Source: Botryotinia globosa | Lineage: Eukaryota; Ascomycota; Leotiomycetes; Helotiales; Sclerotiniaceae | Length of the DNA: 64,000 nt | Direction of reading: 5' to 3' | NCBI GenBank assembly: GCA_014898425.1 | Contig: RCSZ01000001.1 | Location: 2,294,001 to 2,358,000, forward strand | Part shown: piece by piece, positions 45,821-57,930 of the stretch | Layout: each line of letters opens with the position of its first letter | Numbering within the stretch: position 1 is the stretch's first letter | The notes under the pieces: generated by a model | The model's input: the letters and a program-made list of their open reading frames with translations, nothing else | What the model was told of the DNA's origin: nothing | The model's database searches: none | Position numbers and translations under genes: made by a program

Positions 45821-45962
45821 TCAAGTGTTTGATCTGAAACTCGGGGGAGGGATGAAGAGTGTTTCTCAATAGAAATATTTCCTCTTTGGTTCCAAATCCA
45901 AGCCTCTTTGGTGCTCTTGCTTTGATATTTGACTGGGGGAGGGAAGGGTGGAGGGGTATTTT

Positions 45963-46028
45963 GGGATGGGATGGGATGGGATGGGATGGGATGGGATGGG
46001 ATGGATGGATGGATGGATGGATGGATGA
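45963..46028. repeat. Microsatellite (GGGAT)n then (GGAT)n
   Basis: About eight GGGAT pentamers pass directly into about six GGAT tetramers, then short GGTA units. Confidence 0.95.
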
Positions 46029-46124
46029 TATGTAGGTAGGTAAGGTAGGTAGTAAGTAGGAGTGAGGGAGTGTAGGTATCAGGTATTAGATATAAGTTGT
46101 CTTGGAATGAACAAATAAGTTATA

Positions 46125-46207
46125 AAGAAAGAAATAAATAAGTAAATAAACAACTAAATAAATAACTAAATAACTAAATAACTAAATAACTAAATAACTA
46201 AATAAAT
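46125..46207. repeat. Microsatellite of AAAT/AACTAAAT units
   Basis: An AAATAAGT region passes into about six tandem AACTAAAT octamers. Confidence 0.9.
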
Positions 46208-46250
46208 TTAACCCTCAAAATACTTCTCGGATCTCTTTCACACTTTTTAG

Positions 46251-46300
46251 ACCTTGAATCTTGGACCTTGGACCTTGGACCTTGGATCTTGAATCTTGAG
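46251..46300. repeat. Tandem 7-mer (ACCTTGG)n
   Basis: Four exact and several variant copies of a heptamer (ACCTTGG, ATCTTGA). Confidence 0.9.
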
Positions 46301-46407
46301 ATATTTTTGTGGGATTCAAGGCTATGGATGCAGGTGTACTACAGTACAGCTCGCGCGTTAGTATTTTTGGGGGGTTGAACTTGCATGCTGCTTCCTTGAC
46401 TGGTGGA

Positions 46408-46434
46408 CATGCCATGCCATGCCATGCCATGCCG
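46408..46434. repeat. Tandem 5-mer (CATGC)5
   Basis: Five copies of CATGC immediately before a CCCCTT array. Confidence 0.95.
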
Positions 46435-46441
46435 CCCTTCC

Positions 46442-46488
46442 TCCCCTTCCCCTTCCCCTTCCCCTTCCCCTTCCCCTTCCCCTTCCCT
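46442..46488. repeat. Tandem 6-mer (CCCCTT)n
   Basis: Seven to eight copies of a pyrimidine hexamer, giving long strand asymmetry. Confidence 0.95.
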
Positions 46489-46595
46489 AGAGAGGAAAGA
46501 GAGAAGAGAGAGAAAGAGCGAGACTAGAATACACCCGGAAGCATGTTCAGAATTATATTCGTACTACTTGTGTGTACATGTATGTATGTACCTGT

Positions 46596-46625
46596 TGCTT
46601 GCTACACTTGCTACACTTGCTACAC
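46596..46625. repeat. Tandem 9-mer (TTGCTACAC)3
   Basis: Three copies of a nonamer. Confidence 0.9.
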
Positions 46626-47140
46626 AGTAATACCAAGGTACAGAGTACAAGCAAAAGGTCCACGATGTCTACGGGTTGCTTTGTATCATTCATATTCATG
46701 GAACAGTGTTCATTTGGTACGCATTCCCGCCCCCAATGGCTGATATTATATTGGCTGATGATGATGGCACGTAAATAACAAGCGAGATCAAAGAAGAGAG
46801 AGGAATGTTCATTCATTCACAGTCACATTCACATCCATCACATCCATCACATCTCCCACCCAGATATAATCTAATCACGACAACATTACAAGATTGTAGG
46901 TGAAACTGTCATTTGTACGATAAACACATATGAGATCTATCTACTCGGTATCTGTGTGATTTCTCATATTAGTCCGCCCCATGAGAGAAGAAATCGCCTT
47001 GTCCGAAATTCCTTTATTGGTCAGTCGGTCGGTCTACTCTCCGGTCTCAGGATTGCGCAAGTCACCCTTGATATCTAAATATCTGGATCTCGACCGACCC
47101 CGAGGTTGTTGAGCGTTTGATATATTTTTTGAGGAGTTGA

Positions 47141-47182
47141 TGGAAGGGGAAGGAGAAGGGGAAGGGGAAGGGAAAGGGAAAG
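47141..47182. repeat. Purine tandem repeat (GGGGAA)n
   Basis: About six 6-mers on the plus strand, the reverse strand of the CCCCTT type seen at 46442-46488. Confidence 0.9.
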
Positions 47183-47308
47183 GATTTGTTGGGTCTTGCT
47201 GCACTCCTGAAATTCCGAGACAATAATGGGATTTTTGATATTGATAACATGATAACATGATAATATCTTGGCGGTTAAAAAGGGTCCAACAGATTCAACG
47301 GCTCATAG

Positions 47309-47377
47309 ACATATATATAATATACTACATATATACATGCATATATATATATATATACATATATATATACATACATA
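47309..47377. repeat. (TA)n-rich tract
   Basis: Several TA runs interrupted by CATA and GCATA. Confidence 0.9.
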
Positions 47378-47603
47378 ACCTTACACCATCACTCTTCGAG
47401 ACATTTCATTATACTACTTGCTGTCTAGTTTTACCACTTTTACCACTTTTACTACTTTCACCACATCTACCAACTCTACCTAGTACCATTTGCACATTTC
47501 AATCCACACTCAAAGCTCTCACTCACTCCAGAGTGATATCAAGACATCCAGACCTCAACCTATATCAAGACTATCTACCATGTGTTACTACTATTGACAA
47601 TCT

Positions 47604-47680
47604 GATCTCAATCTCAATCTCAATCTCAATCTCAATCTCAATCTCAATCTCAATCTCAATCTCAATCTCAATCTCAATCT
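47604..47680. repeat. Tandem 6-mer (ATCTCA)n
   Basis: About 12 near-perfect copies, directly abutting the CTCC array and upstream of the bem46 start codon. Confidence 0.97.
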
Positions 47681-47757
47681 ACCTCCCTCCCTCCCTCCCT
47701 CCCTCCCTCCCTCCCTCCCTCCCTCCCTCCCTCCCTCCCTCCCTCCCTCCCTCCCTA
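47681..47757. repeat. Tandem 4-mer (CTCC)n
   Basis: About 18 uninterrupted CTCC units ending about 26 nt before the bem46 ATG, so probably within the transcribed 5' leader. Confidence 0.97.
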
Positions 47758-47782
47758 CCACTCTCCCTCCCCCTTACAATAC

Positions 47783-49330
47783 ATGAAGATGTCGACACAA
47801 GATTCATCCGCTGGAGGTTATATTGAACAGGTAACTACTGTTACCAGTTCTATCGCAGGTTACCTCAAATTTCCTGTCCTTGTGTCTTCGGTACATTTTC
47901 TTTCACACAATTCCATTCCGTTTCGTCTCTTCTCACGAGAAAAGATACTCTGAAGAATATTTGTTGGTCAACTCGGCCACGTTTGTTCTTCATTCATTGT
48001 CCTCGTACAGTACTTACCAATAATTGCAGGGTATAACTTTTTTACTAAGTTCTCTTCTCTACTTCAAGCAAAAGTATTTTTTGTTCCTCTCCACTCTACA
48101 AACAAACCCCTTCTTCACCTTTTTTTCCTTTTCCTTTTCTTTTTCTTCTTGGATCTTCACATCACACCCACCACATCCCACATCCCACATCCCACATCCC
48201 ACATCGCCCACCCATTCACAACTTCCTGAATCGATGTTACCATTCAACGAAATACTGATCAATATGTTTCCTCAACCCTCAGGTCCTTGATTTATCCAAG
48301 TTCCATCCCAAATGCGGCCCGCACCGAAGTTCCACGACCCTCACAATTCGGCATCTCGGATTTCGAGGAGTTGATGATCCCTACACCTGATGGGGAAAAG
48401 CTTTCAGCCTTCTACATTCGAGCACCGCTGACGAGGAAAAGAAAGAATGTCACAATCCTCATGTTTCACGGCAATGCCGGAAATATTGGTCATCGAATAC
48501 CTATCGCGAGACGATTCATAAACATTGTAGGATGTAGTGTCTTGATGTTGGAATACCGGGGTTATGGTCTCTCTACTGGATCACCGGACGAGAAGGGTCT
48601 CATGATAGATGCTCAGACTGGTTTCGACTATCTTCGCAAGAGAGCAGAGACGAGAGATAACGATATTGTCATCTACGGTCAAAGTCTCGGAGGTGCGGTA
48701 TCAATACAACTAGTAGCAAAAAACCAACACGACGAAAGATTAGTGGGCCTAGTTTTGGAAAATACTTTTCTATCCATGAGAAAGTTGATTCCATCGTACG
48801 ATTGCATCCACCACTCAGCTTTATTCAAATACTAACACGCCGTAGTGTTATTCCACCAGCCAGATATCTCGCCTATCTGTGCCATCAAGTCTGGCCATCA
48901 GACACATATCTACCCACCATTACCGAAGTCCCAATTCTCTTCATTAGCGGTCTCCTGGATGAGATTGTACCGTACGTCTTCTTCTTTTCCTTTCTACCTC
49001 CCATACACCATCCTTTAGAATGATGACCCAATTTCCATCCACAAAACATGACCTCCCTTCTGGGACCAGATTACACAACACGAGAACTTTTTGTCTGATT
49101 AGCTCAACCCAACCCATAACAATACCGCAAAACCACTCTATTCCACACTTTTCCACTAACTCCCCCATCACAGACCTAGCCACATGCGCCGTCTCTTCGA
49201 GATCTGCCAATCCCCCACCAAAGTATGGAAGCCCCTCCCGAGCGGTGACCACAATTCGAGTGTGGTTGAGATTGGGTATTTCGAAGCCATCGCCGATTTC
49301 GTCGGGAACCTAGACACAAAACATGGTTAA
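47783..49330 (+). CDS. bem46: BEM46-type alpha/beta hydrolase
   Basis: Five exons, 47783-47890, 48030-48073, 48283-48795, 48846-48971 and 49174-49330, encode 315 residues with consistent phases. Exons 1-2 give a hydrophobic N-terminal anchor (GITFLLSSLLYFK, residues 37-49). Exon 3 starts SLIYPSSIPNAARTEVPRPS, typical of the family. FHGNAGNIGHR forms the oxyanion region, and the nucleophile elbow YGQSLGG has Ser185. The acid is Asp260 in SGLLDEIVP and the base His290 in PSGDHNSS, completing the triad. BEM46/ABHD13-17 proteins are membrane-associated serine hydrolases. In Neurospora BEM46 sits at the ER and cell periphery and is linked to hyphal polarity and ascospore germination; relatives depalmitoylate proteins. 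ATG 47789 is an in-frame alternative start. The 5' leader carries (ATCTCA)n and (CTCC)n arrays. Confidence 0.93.
48172..48204. repeat. Tandem 7-mer (CCCACAT)n inside bem46 intron 2
   Basis: Four to five copies of a heptamer, in the 209-nt second intron of bem46. Confidence 0.9.
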
Positions 49331-50973
49331 TCCCATAGCCCCATACCAGGGAGCACGATTCAACATTCGAATCTTTCTAGCATGTATCACGTTGCGCTTC
49401 AATACAAAATTAATATAGCATTTGGCGAGGCGTTTGGTGCATTTCGGCTACTCCTTTTGATCAAGCGAGACCTAGACCTCACTTCATTTCTATTTGAGAT
49501 ATCCGTATGAGCGATGGATGAATCTCTATGAAAAGTTTTTCTTCTTTAGAATGGGGAGGATTCGATGCAAGAGTAGAGCGAACAAGATTTGCATGTATTT
49601 TATTACGAGATTCTATATTATGATAGGTACGGCGAGACGCAGCCAAGAACAATGCATTGCGCTTCCGAGAAGCCGTCCTTGCACCATCCTACGAGTACAT
49701 TCCTTCTACGCTTGATGTTCTATTGTCCATCCAGTAATAAAACATGTCACGCAAATCATGCACTTAATCATAGCCTAATCAAAATTTGGGTTTAAAAGAA
49801 TTCTCATATTTTCATTCCACACTACTTCTGATATCATTCCTCACAGCCCATTCCTAGAATTTTGACCAGTATGATTTCATTTCCCTCCTCTGCCCATTCA
49901 TTTCCTCCCCTTACTTCTCTCCTCTCTTACGCAACGCAATGCATCGAGTGCACATCCGCATCTCCGCTTTCTTAGATGAGAAGAAGAAAAAAAAGAAGAA
50001 AAAAAAAGCCCTACACAGACAATTCAATAACTCCTTCACACATACATAATGATCCTCGGGTATCCATCCATCCATCTTTCCATTCATCCCGCGCCTTTCA
50101 TCTTCCTTAACGCTTTGCCTTTTCTTCGAAAAGGAGAAAAGCGATTCATCCCCTTTCTCGTCTCTCCTCTGTCCCAAACCCCAAACCAAACAAATGACAA
50201 AAAAAGTTTCCTATCTGAGCATAAGAAGTCAAGTCCATATCCTCCATTCTCTACTCTCATCTCCCCATACATTTTCCTTCCCCTTACCATCCAGCCTATG
50301 TTCTGTTGTCCTCTTTCCTCTTTCTCACACGCTCTTGCTCCCCTGGTATATTCAACAACTAAACTAAAACTAAGACTAACTCCAACAAACCAGAGACATC
50401 ATCACCTCATGCATACAATCATGAGTGCTGCGACAATCCCATCCAGCTATATTAACAACCAAAACCTGCGGCCCAAACATTTGGAAATTTTCGAAAAAGG
50501 AAAGAAAAGAAAATACGCTGCATATGTGGTTCCATTCCATCCCTCATAAAGAATCGCTCCATTATAGACACTCTAAAAACAATCTCGTCGAAATTAGAGA
50601 TCAAAAGAGAAAAGGAAAAGAAAAGAAAAAGTCAGATGAATGAATAACTCAGGCTTATCTGAACGCCTATCCCTAAATCAAGAACGCCCCTCCTTTCCAT
50701 CCAGACCCGAATTGTGTATGCCAGGAACTAGCTGTAGTCGGCCAAAACAAATAAAATGATCCAATAGAATCATGTCCTATCATCAAGCTTGAATTTATGA
50801 CACCACCCTCTTTACGCCGATAGCCCTCGTAAATTGTTGCTTTTCTGTGGAAAATCATTTCGGAAAACAAGTACAGATAAGAGTGCTTGAACGCAAAATC
50901 AAGGATGCGTTGTTGCTAGAAGAACCGAAAAGAAAAGGAATAGTACACGTTGGAAAGGGTAGATATTGGCTCA
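49331..50973. other. Intergenic, convergent 3' flanks
   Basis: 3' flanks of bem46 (plus) and the DH-BAR-SH3 gene (minus). It contains an A/G-rich tract near 49978-50008. A 166-codon frame at 50049-50549 is Pro/Ser/Phe-rich, with no domain, and is judged to be untranslated sequence. Confidence 0.5.
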
Positions 50974-53900
50974 TCAATCCATGGCGAGACGAGCAAAGTG
51001 CTTACTCCAGATCCAGCCAACTTGATCAGAGCCATCATCTTGATTTTTAGCCAACCAGAGCTCGCCCTTCTCACCGATGACATCAAAGATCTAAGAATTA
51101 GTTAGCATATGACGAGAAATGCCAGATTCAATTGTTAACTTACTTCACCGGGTGAGTAGGTTAGATAAGGGTAACCAGCTTCAGTCTTGGTTGCTGCAAT
51201 ATTAAATTCAAATAAGCTTGCTGCCAGGTAGATGACGTTGTACCGACTTCCATAGACACGATCCACTGATGAGGCTCTCGAGGATCGAACGCTGTCTTCG
51301 GGGCCGTCGGGTAAAGGCATTGCCGAATGGAAAATGCCTGAGAACGGGCGTTGATCGCGAAGAGGACCATCTACCATGTATGATGCAGATGCTTGAGTGG
51401 AACTTGATTCCCTACGGTGTCCCAGGTCTGTGCTAATTCTTGCTACGCCACCATTATCCGAAGTAATGCTACGTGATGTTGATGGTCTGGTAGAACCATA
51501 AAGACGAGGGGCATTCGCATCTGGTGTCGCGGGAGAGCCCGAGCCAGCACGAGAATGTCCTACAGAGTAAGCTGCCGGTTGATATGGAGCATGCGCTGGG
51601 AAGCCAGGACCATTTGCCATGATTGGCGAGAATGAAAATTGTCCACTATGTCGCTTTGCAAAATCTGGAGTCGGTAGACATGGAGAAGTATCATGTGGAG
51701 CTGCCAAAGACAGAAGTCGTGGACGAGCGGACGAATCAGATAGTCGGCCTTTTGTTTTTATCGATTCGTTATCTTTGATGCTGGTAACAGGGGTCGAATC
51801 TAATCTGTCCAAAAAGCAATCGACCTCGAGTGTGCCATTGATGAGGCGAAGCTCTTGGGTTTGTGCGAGCACATACTTGTAATCCCGCTCGAATGATTGT
51901 AAAATGTCATTCTCGTTCATTGGTATTTGGTTAGCATCCAACACAGTCTTGACCTTCTCTTGCCAGATGTAGTACCAAGCTGTTTGACTGAAGATAAGTT
52001 TGGCAAGTATTGTTTGTCCTACCTGCGCCGTCAATACTGAGAGCCGGGGCATATCCGTCTTCAAGGTTTCATTCAGAGCATCGTACTCTTTGGCTAGCAA
52101 TTGAAGCTTTTCGTCAGGCTTCTTGCCATTGGCTTTGACAGCCATCAGCTTTTCATAATCTACGCGCCTTTTCGCACGTTTCTTCATGAATTCAGTAGGC
52201 CCAGAATACAACCGAATCACAGCTTCGATTGGCTCAATGACTTCCTTTCGGATCTGTCCCACCTGTTTTATATTAGCATGATAAAGTTCTAGATCATAGA
52301 AAAATGCTTACATGGCTTTCCAAAGCAACACTCCCCATATCTCTCATGGAAAGGTTGAACTGAGTCCATCGAGCTTCCATTTCTGGGTGTGAAGAAGGGC
52401 TATGTCGCATGATTATTTCCATGGCAGAAAGAAATCTAAGAAAATCGTTGACCCAAGTAGCTACCTGTCGAGTATAGTATTCAACATCACGCATGACTAC
52501 TTGCAGTCGTAGGTAATCATGGCCAAACTTTTCATGCAACTTGACAAAAACTTCATCGTCATGGGGCCGAACCACGTTAGAAGTCAGCTTCTCTGATCGT
52601 CGTCCAAATGCCTTGGCGATTCCAAGGCGGACTTCTGATTCCTTGCGTTTTCGGCCAACAATCTTCCCGACGACTGAAATACGCTCCTTGAGCTTGTCAA
52701 TAGTCTGCAATAAATTCAATGTTTCTCGAGCTGCAATCGAAAGAGCGTTGAAATCTGGGTGATCTTCAGCTGTATGTCTCACGAGGTTGTCGATCAATAG
52801 TTGGTATCGAGTGACCCGCTGGACTGGTTTAACCATCAGAGCATCGAGATCCCAAGCAGCCGTTAAATCCTTTGCGACGTTGTTGCATTCGATAAGCCAC
52901 ACAGTAACCGCAGGGTCCGCTGACAAGATCCTCAAGCGGTCTGCTGCCAGTTCGCTGTTTTTCAAAAATTCTGTGTAGACCTCTTGCATCCTCCTGAGAT
53001 GCTTGCCAAAGGTATAACCAATATAGGTCTTTCGGTCCCTTTCTTCATTGAAATCATTGGATTCTGGAGGATCTGAGCTACTGTCGTTTGGACCCAGCGA
53101 TGCAGGAGTGTTTGCCGCAGTAGTCGTTGTGGATGTAGCTCTACTTTGTCTGGCGCGAGCTTTGGAAGTGTACACAGCTGCCCCAGCTTTCTTAAGGTCA
53201 TCCAGCAGAGATGTTGAAAAAGCTATAATCTCATCCGTATTTCTAAATAGGGTTTTGATATCGCCAAAATCCAATTTTGGGCATGCTTCTGCTGTACCTT
53301 TGTAGATTTCCTCAACTACATTCATGTCTTTCAAATAAGCGGACTCTGTATCAATTATTTCCTCGATAATCTTTCTCCGAGTGAATAAACGTGCGCTTTT
53401 TTTCTTAGCAATTGCTTGCTCTTCCTCTGTGAGAGGTAGCAGGGGAGCTTTAGGGGCGGGGTAGCCATTGCTTAAAGATACATCTTCCCGAGATATTTGC
53501 ATGCTTGATCTAGGAGTGGAAATGGAAGGTGTAGAAAGTGAAGGCCGCGGCGAAACCAAGTCGTCGCTTGGGCGTCTGGATTCAGTATGTTGGCTAGTAG
53601 TGTTTTGGCTGATTTGATCGGTGCGCGATTGTGGACGACTGTCTTGCATGGCAGGAGGAGGGGGTGTCCGAGTAGGAGGACCTAATTTAGCAATTGCATC
53701 TTTCCAAGAGTTATGCTCTGAAACTAGTGGAGGAGTGAGGTTAGACCATACTGGGACAGTTGGAACGCTATAGATGGTGTCTGGGTCGAATCCAAGGCCG
53801 AATCCGTTGTGGGATGTCAATGGAGGTAGCTCAAGCCTAGAAGAATTTATGGAACTTGTGTCCTCGATCGGCCTCAGTGGCCCAGGAGAAGGAGGTAATT

Positions 53901-56900
53901 TGGGGGGCGGTGTAGGAGCTTTCTGCAGTTCAGGAAGCGAGATCTTCGTGTTTATCCACCTCTGGTTCTCGTCTTGGGGGGCTGGATCATCTGTTGTGGC
54001 AACTGAGAAATCGGTCCAACCAGAATGTCGGTTTTCAGGATGGTAGGCGTCAGATGTAAGATACAATTCTCGATTCTGGTCATAAGATGGTCCATACAAG
54101 TCTTCTTGTTCACTTGTATTCCCGGTGTTTCCCGCGCCAATGTCATCAGAACTTTCATACTCGATATCTGTGGGAGTGTACAAGTCCGGTTGTCTATCGT
54201 TCTCTAATGGCGATAGAGACTCGGCGAGGGCGGTACGCAAAGCCGGTAATTCTGGTCTGGAGCCTTCCCCGGAAATTGTATCTGATTCCAAGTGTAACTG
54301 GGATCTCTCCGTATCTTCTTCGATTCTGATGGGAATATCTACCAGCTGCTGAGAATTCTCATCGTATAAACCCAAACCGGTAGGCTGAGCAATACCATGT
54401 TCGATACTCGCAGGATCAGCTACTTCGAAGTCCATGTGATGCATGGAGTCCGAATTGAACATTTCTGATACAAATGTCTTCGCGCTTGGGAGCTCTGTAA
54501 CAGTGACTTTGGCTTGCTCATCATAGGTGATGAGATTTGATGGACTTTCAGAGGCTTCTGATGTCAAATCATGATCAATGGACTCTGGTAATGCTTCACT
54601 AAAATCCTCCTTCGGAGTATATCCTATTGAAGTGGCCTCGATAGAAATCCCCAAAGATTCTGCTGCAATCTTTGCCCGATCCTCAGGAGTCACATCATCT
54701 ACTTTAAGTACTTGGGCAGGCACTGCAACTGGATCCGCAAGCTTTATAGACGGAATACGAGCAAGGCGAGCACCTTCTGTCTGCGCTTCATTCTCAATAA
54801 AAGTCGTGACGGAAATATTTGAAATTGCGGACATTGGAACATCCTCTTCAATAAATGCGCCAGGTATGCCGTTAGTGACACCCAAAGTTGGCGAATCTTG
54901 ATCCATTACAATCTGATGCTCAACGGGTGGCGGGGAAATTTGTGGGCCGAAGCTTGTCAGGATCTGTAATGATTCGGGCCCTAGTGGTGGCATATCTGGT
55001 ATCTGATCTCCATTCGTAGAAGCATTCGCATGTTCAGACTTGGAGCTTTCGTCACCGTTTGTGGCTTGAGGACTATGTTCGTTGGCATGGTGCGTGTGAG
55101 ATGCTCGAATCTTCTGCTGTTCGGATTCATGGATCGACTTAGTATATGCGCGTGTAATTTGTGCCCGCCGTGCTGCATAGTTAACTGGTCCTGTCGTTAT
55201 TGTCTTACGTCCTTTCGTCTCAGAAGTTCCGCCAGCTTTAGTCACTTTAGTCCCAGCTCTTGTGTCATGTGGCGATGCCGATCCATCCACTGCCTTTTGT
55301 CTTGAACTAGCGGTTGTTGCTGCAGAAACAGGTTGCCGAGGACGTGAACTTCGTAGAGGTGGGGAGTTTTTTGTGGGCGGTGCGGAAATATAAGCCTTCA
55401 AGCTACCACTGCTCGAGACTTTGTCTGGGCTACGTGTCTTGGCACGGCTGTTAGGAGGCACAGAACGAGTTGCTGATGTCATCGAGCGTCCCGCAGGACT
55501 CCATGGTCGATGTTCTCGAGGAAGCTTTCCATGGAGCGGGCGTTTGCCAGTCAGAGGAGAACTAGCACGCGTTGATGGGGAACTTGATCTATCTGATTGA
55601 GTACTCGAGCGTTTGAGTGCAATAGGGAGTCGAGATGACAGCTTTGTTGGCTGAAGTTCGGATCCACCCTCAGCTTCTACATGAGAAGAATCCGGCGCAA
55701 TGTTTGGATTTGAATCCCTGGCATTGACTGGGGATTCTGGTAATAGAAAAGAAGAGCGGTCGACATTGTGCATAGTATTTACCCTGGTGTCTGCAAAGTC
55801 ACTATGGGCACGATTGTGACCTGATCTTCGCGGCTTGTTTGGCTCTACGTCACCGAGCGATGGCGTTACTCCTAAATACCAGGCTGTTGGCGAAGTTGGA
55901 GATATATCGGCATCCGTGTGACTACGTTGCTCAGTAAAGATGGGCGAAGGTAGCCCTGATTCAGATGTCCTTCTCGTAGCCATCGGTATACCGTAACCAG
56001 CTTCGAATGTACCTTGACCTAAAGTTGAAATCTCTCCAAACAGAGGACGCTTCTCCGGTACCGCAGGTGGTGGTTGAGGTTGAGATGATGGCGAAAGATT
56101 ATTCATTGACTTCGAAGTTGAACTGGCTTCGGTACTTGGTGTATTCCTCGTACGCATGCTGCGGGCGGAACCCAAAGAAGCATTACTTGAATGTTGGTCC
56201 TCCGTCGCAAATCTTGGCCGTTGCATTGCTCTTGTACTGGATGAAGGCGATTTAACTCTCGTTGATCCCGGCTCCCTCGTAGGATTACTTGCCCTCAATG
56301 ACGAACTCGTAGTTGTAGGTCCTGGGTTACTAGCCACACGGGCAGTGTGTGGATTCGATCGATCTCTCATGTATCCGGAACTGATCCCAGCACTATCTTT
56401 TGTTCGTCCCGCTGGTTTCCGCGGCATGGGAAGGGACTGATCATTGTTCTGATCAAAGCGCTTCAAGAGATCCCTTACACTTGGTTTTTGTGATGCTTTG
56501 CCATATCCATTGACGATTGGTTTGGTTGATTGGTTTTGATTGCTCTCAACATGCGATGGATTTGAGCCGAAGGGTGGTCGCGTTGTAGTTCTCGAGGTAG
56601 AAGGAGTTTGTTTTGGCGGACTGCTGATATTACTTGATCGCATTGTGGAGGAAGCCGGTCTAGAATCTGATGTTGTAGCAGTCATATCTAATAATTGATC
56701 TGGCGGGCTGCTCGTCTGTGGAAGAGGTTGATAATCTCGGTAGAAGTCATCTGGTTCACCACCATCATCAGAAGTATTCATGTAACCATTCGTGTTGGTA
56801 GTTTGTAATTGTAGATTCGAGGTCGTAAGAAGAGGGAGCTTAGGAGGGTGAGGGGGGGGCGGATCGAAGTCAAATCTGTGGGAAAAGTGAGGAGATTCGC

Positions 56901-57048
56901 AAGTGGTAGAAGAAGGTATTTGCCGGTGTTGAGACGTCAAATCCGACGAGTAGTGGGATTGAGATTGAGATTGGGCTGGGGACTGAGCTTCTGACTGGGG
57001 AAAAGACCTAGAATAAAAATTCTGGTCATCTTGAAATCCATCCTCCAT
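50974..57048 (-). CDS. Rho-family GEF with DH, BAR and SH3 domains (Tuba/DNMBP-like)
   Basis: Three minus-strand exons, 57048-52312, 52262-51144 and 51090-50974, encode 1990 residues. Residues 1 to about 1200 are disordered, very rich in Ser, Pro, Thr, Arg and Gln, with many SP/TP sites. The DH (RhoGEF) domain begins at about residue 1220 (RRKIIEEIIDTESAYLKDMN) and includes TAAWDLDALMVKPVQRVTRY, the conserved helix that contacts the GTPase. A BAR-like module follows at about 1470-1720 (WVNDFLRFLSAMEIIMR, then MGQIRKEVIEPIEAVIRL after the first intron, and LAKEYDALNETLKTDMPRL). The small last exon completes an SH3 domain: YLTYSPGE joins IFDVIGEKGELWLAKN and GWIWSKHFARLA. DH-BAR-SH3 is the core of Tuba/DNMBP, which activates Cdc42 at membranes. 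A polarity or septation role is inferred. No PH domain was seen. Confidence 0.9.
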
Positions 57049-57493
57049 TGTGCCTCAACATCTGTTGAAGCTCGTGCTCTAATTGTGAGCGATGATAATG
57101 CTGTGATTGTTTATTGATGATCCATACAATTGTGGCAGAAGTTGAATGGCCCTTGGAATACTTGTAGCTGATTCGATGGATTTGATTTGAGAAACAAACC
57201 TTATCCTTGAGCTCTGGGCGCACGAGGGAGAAAATTGAATGTTTGTGGCCGTAGGTTGGACGGAAGAATCATAGGACAAGAGTTGGGTATACTTTCAGTA
57301 TAATGCGGGAGAGAAAGATAGAGACGGTAAAAGGTAGCGTGGTTTTGTTATGCAATTGGATGTAATTGAATGGAGCGCAACCAATTATTATGGGTTAGAG
57401 GTTTACCGGTAGTAGTCGGGGGTTAGATAGCTTTAATGATTTTTCTCCACACAGTCTGTGAAGCTGTTGCTTTTCGAGTTTTAAGAGGGTGAA

Positions 57494-57592
57494 AGGGCGA
57501 GAGGGTGTGTGAGAGAGAGTGTGTGAGAGAGAGTGTGTGAGAGAGAGAGTGAGAGAGTGTGTGAGAGGGTGTGTGTGTGTGTGTGAGAGAGA
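57494..57592. repeat. Mixed (GA)n/(GT)n microsatellite
   Basis: About 100 nt alternating GTGTGTGAGAGAGA blocks, upstream of the GEF gene. Confidence 0.92.
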
Positions 57593-57880
57593 AGAATGAA
57601 GTGCGAGTGGTTGTGCAATAAAAGACGAAAAGGTTCCTACTACGTATACCCAGTACCTATCTATGTATGATAACTTTGAAGTGATCTACTAGGTAGGTCG
57701 TAGGTCGTAAGTCATAAGTCGTAAGTATTTCTACCCGACAATATGAAAGGTACAAAAGCACAATACTGGTATGGTAATGTATGTAATGTTGTGTATGTAG
57801 TATTGTGTATATCTTCAGCAAATCATAGTGACAAGGTAATCAATCGAAATCATCATACATATCAGCCATTGAGACAATTT

Positions 57881-57930
57881 TGGTCAACTATGGTCAACTA
57901 TGGTCAACTATGGTCAACTATGGTCAACTA
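57881..57930. repeat. Minisatellite (TGGTCAACTA)5
   Basis: Five perfect copies of a 10-mer that contains GGTCAAC, in the GEF-TERT intergenic region. Confidence 0.98.

Larger units (their letters stand above)
45443..47782. other. Intergenic microsatellite cluster
   Basis: 2.3 kb between two divergently transcribed genes, dominated by adjacent tandem arrays of different unit length (listed separately). Long open frames here translate only to periodic sequence and are not genes. Confidence 0.85.

Noticed and set aside
45621..45869. 82-codon minus frame rich in Tyr-Leu-Pro-Thr
   Set aside because: It is only the translation of the (TAGG)n array.
47257..47826. 189-codon frame with repeated Ile-Ser and Pro-Pro-Ser-Leu
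   Set aside because: It is the translation of (ATCTCA)n and (CTCC)n microsatellites and overlaps the bem46 start in another frame.
50049..50549. 166-codon plus-strand frame
   Set aside because: It has Pro/Ser/Phe-rich pyrimidine-driven composition with no domain, in a region expected to be 3' flank.
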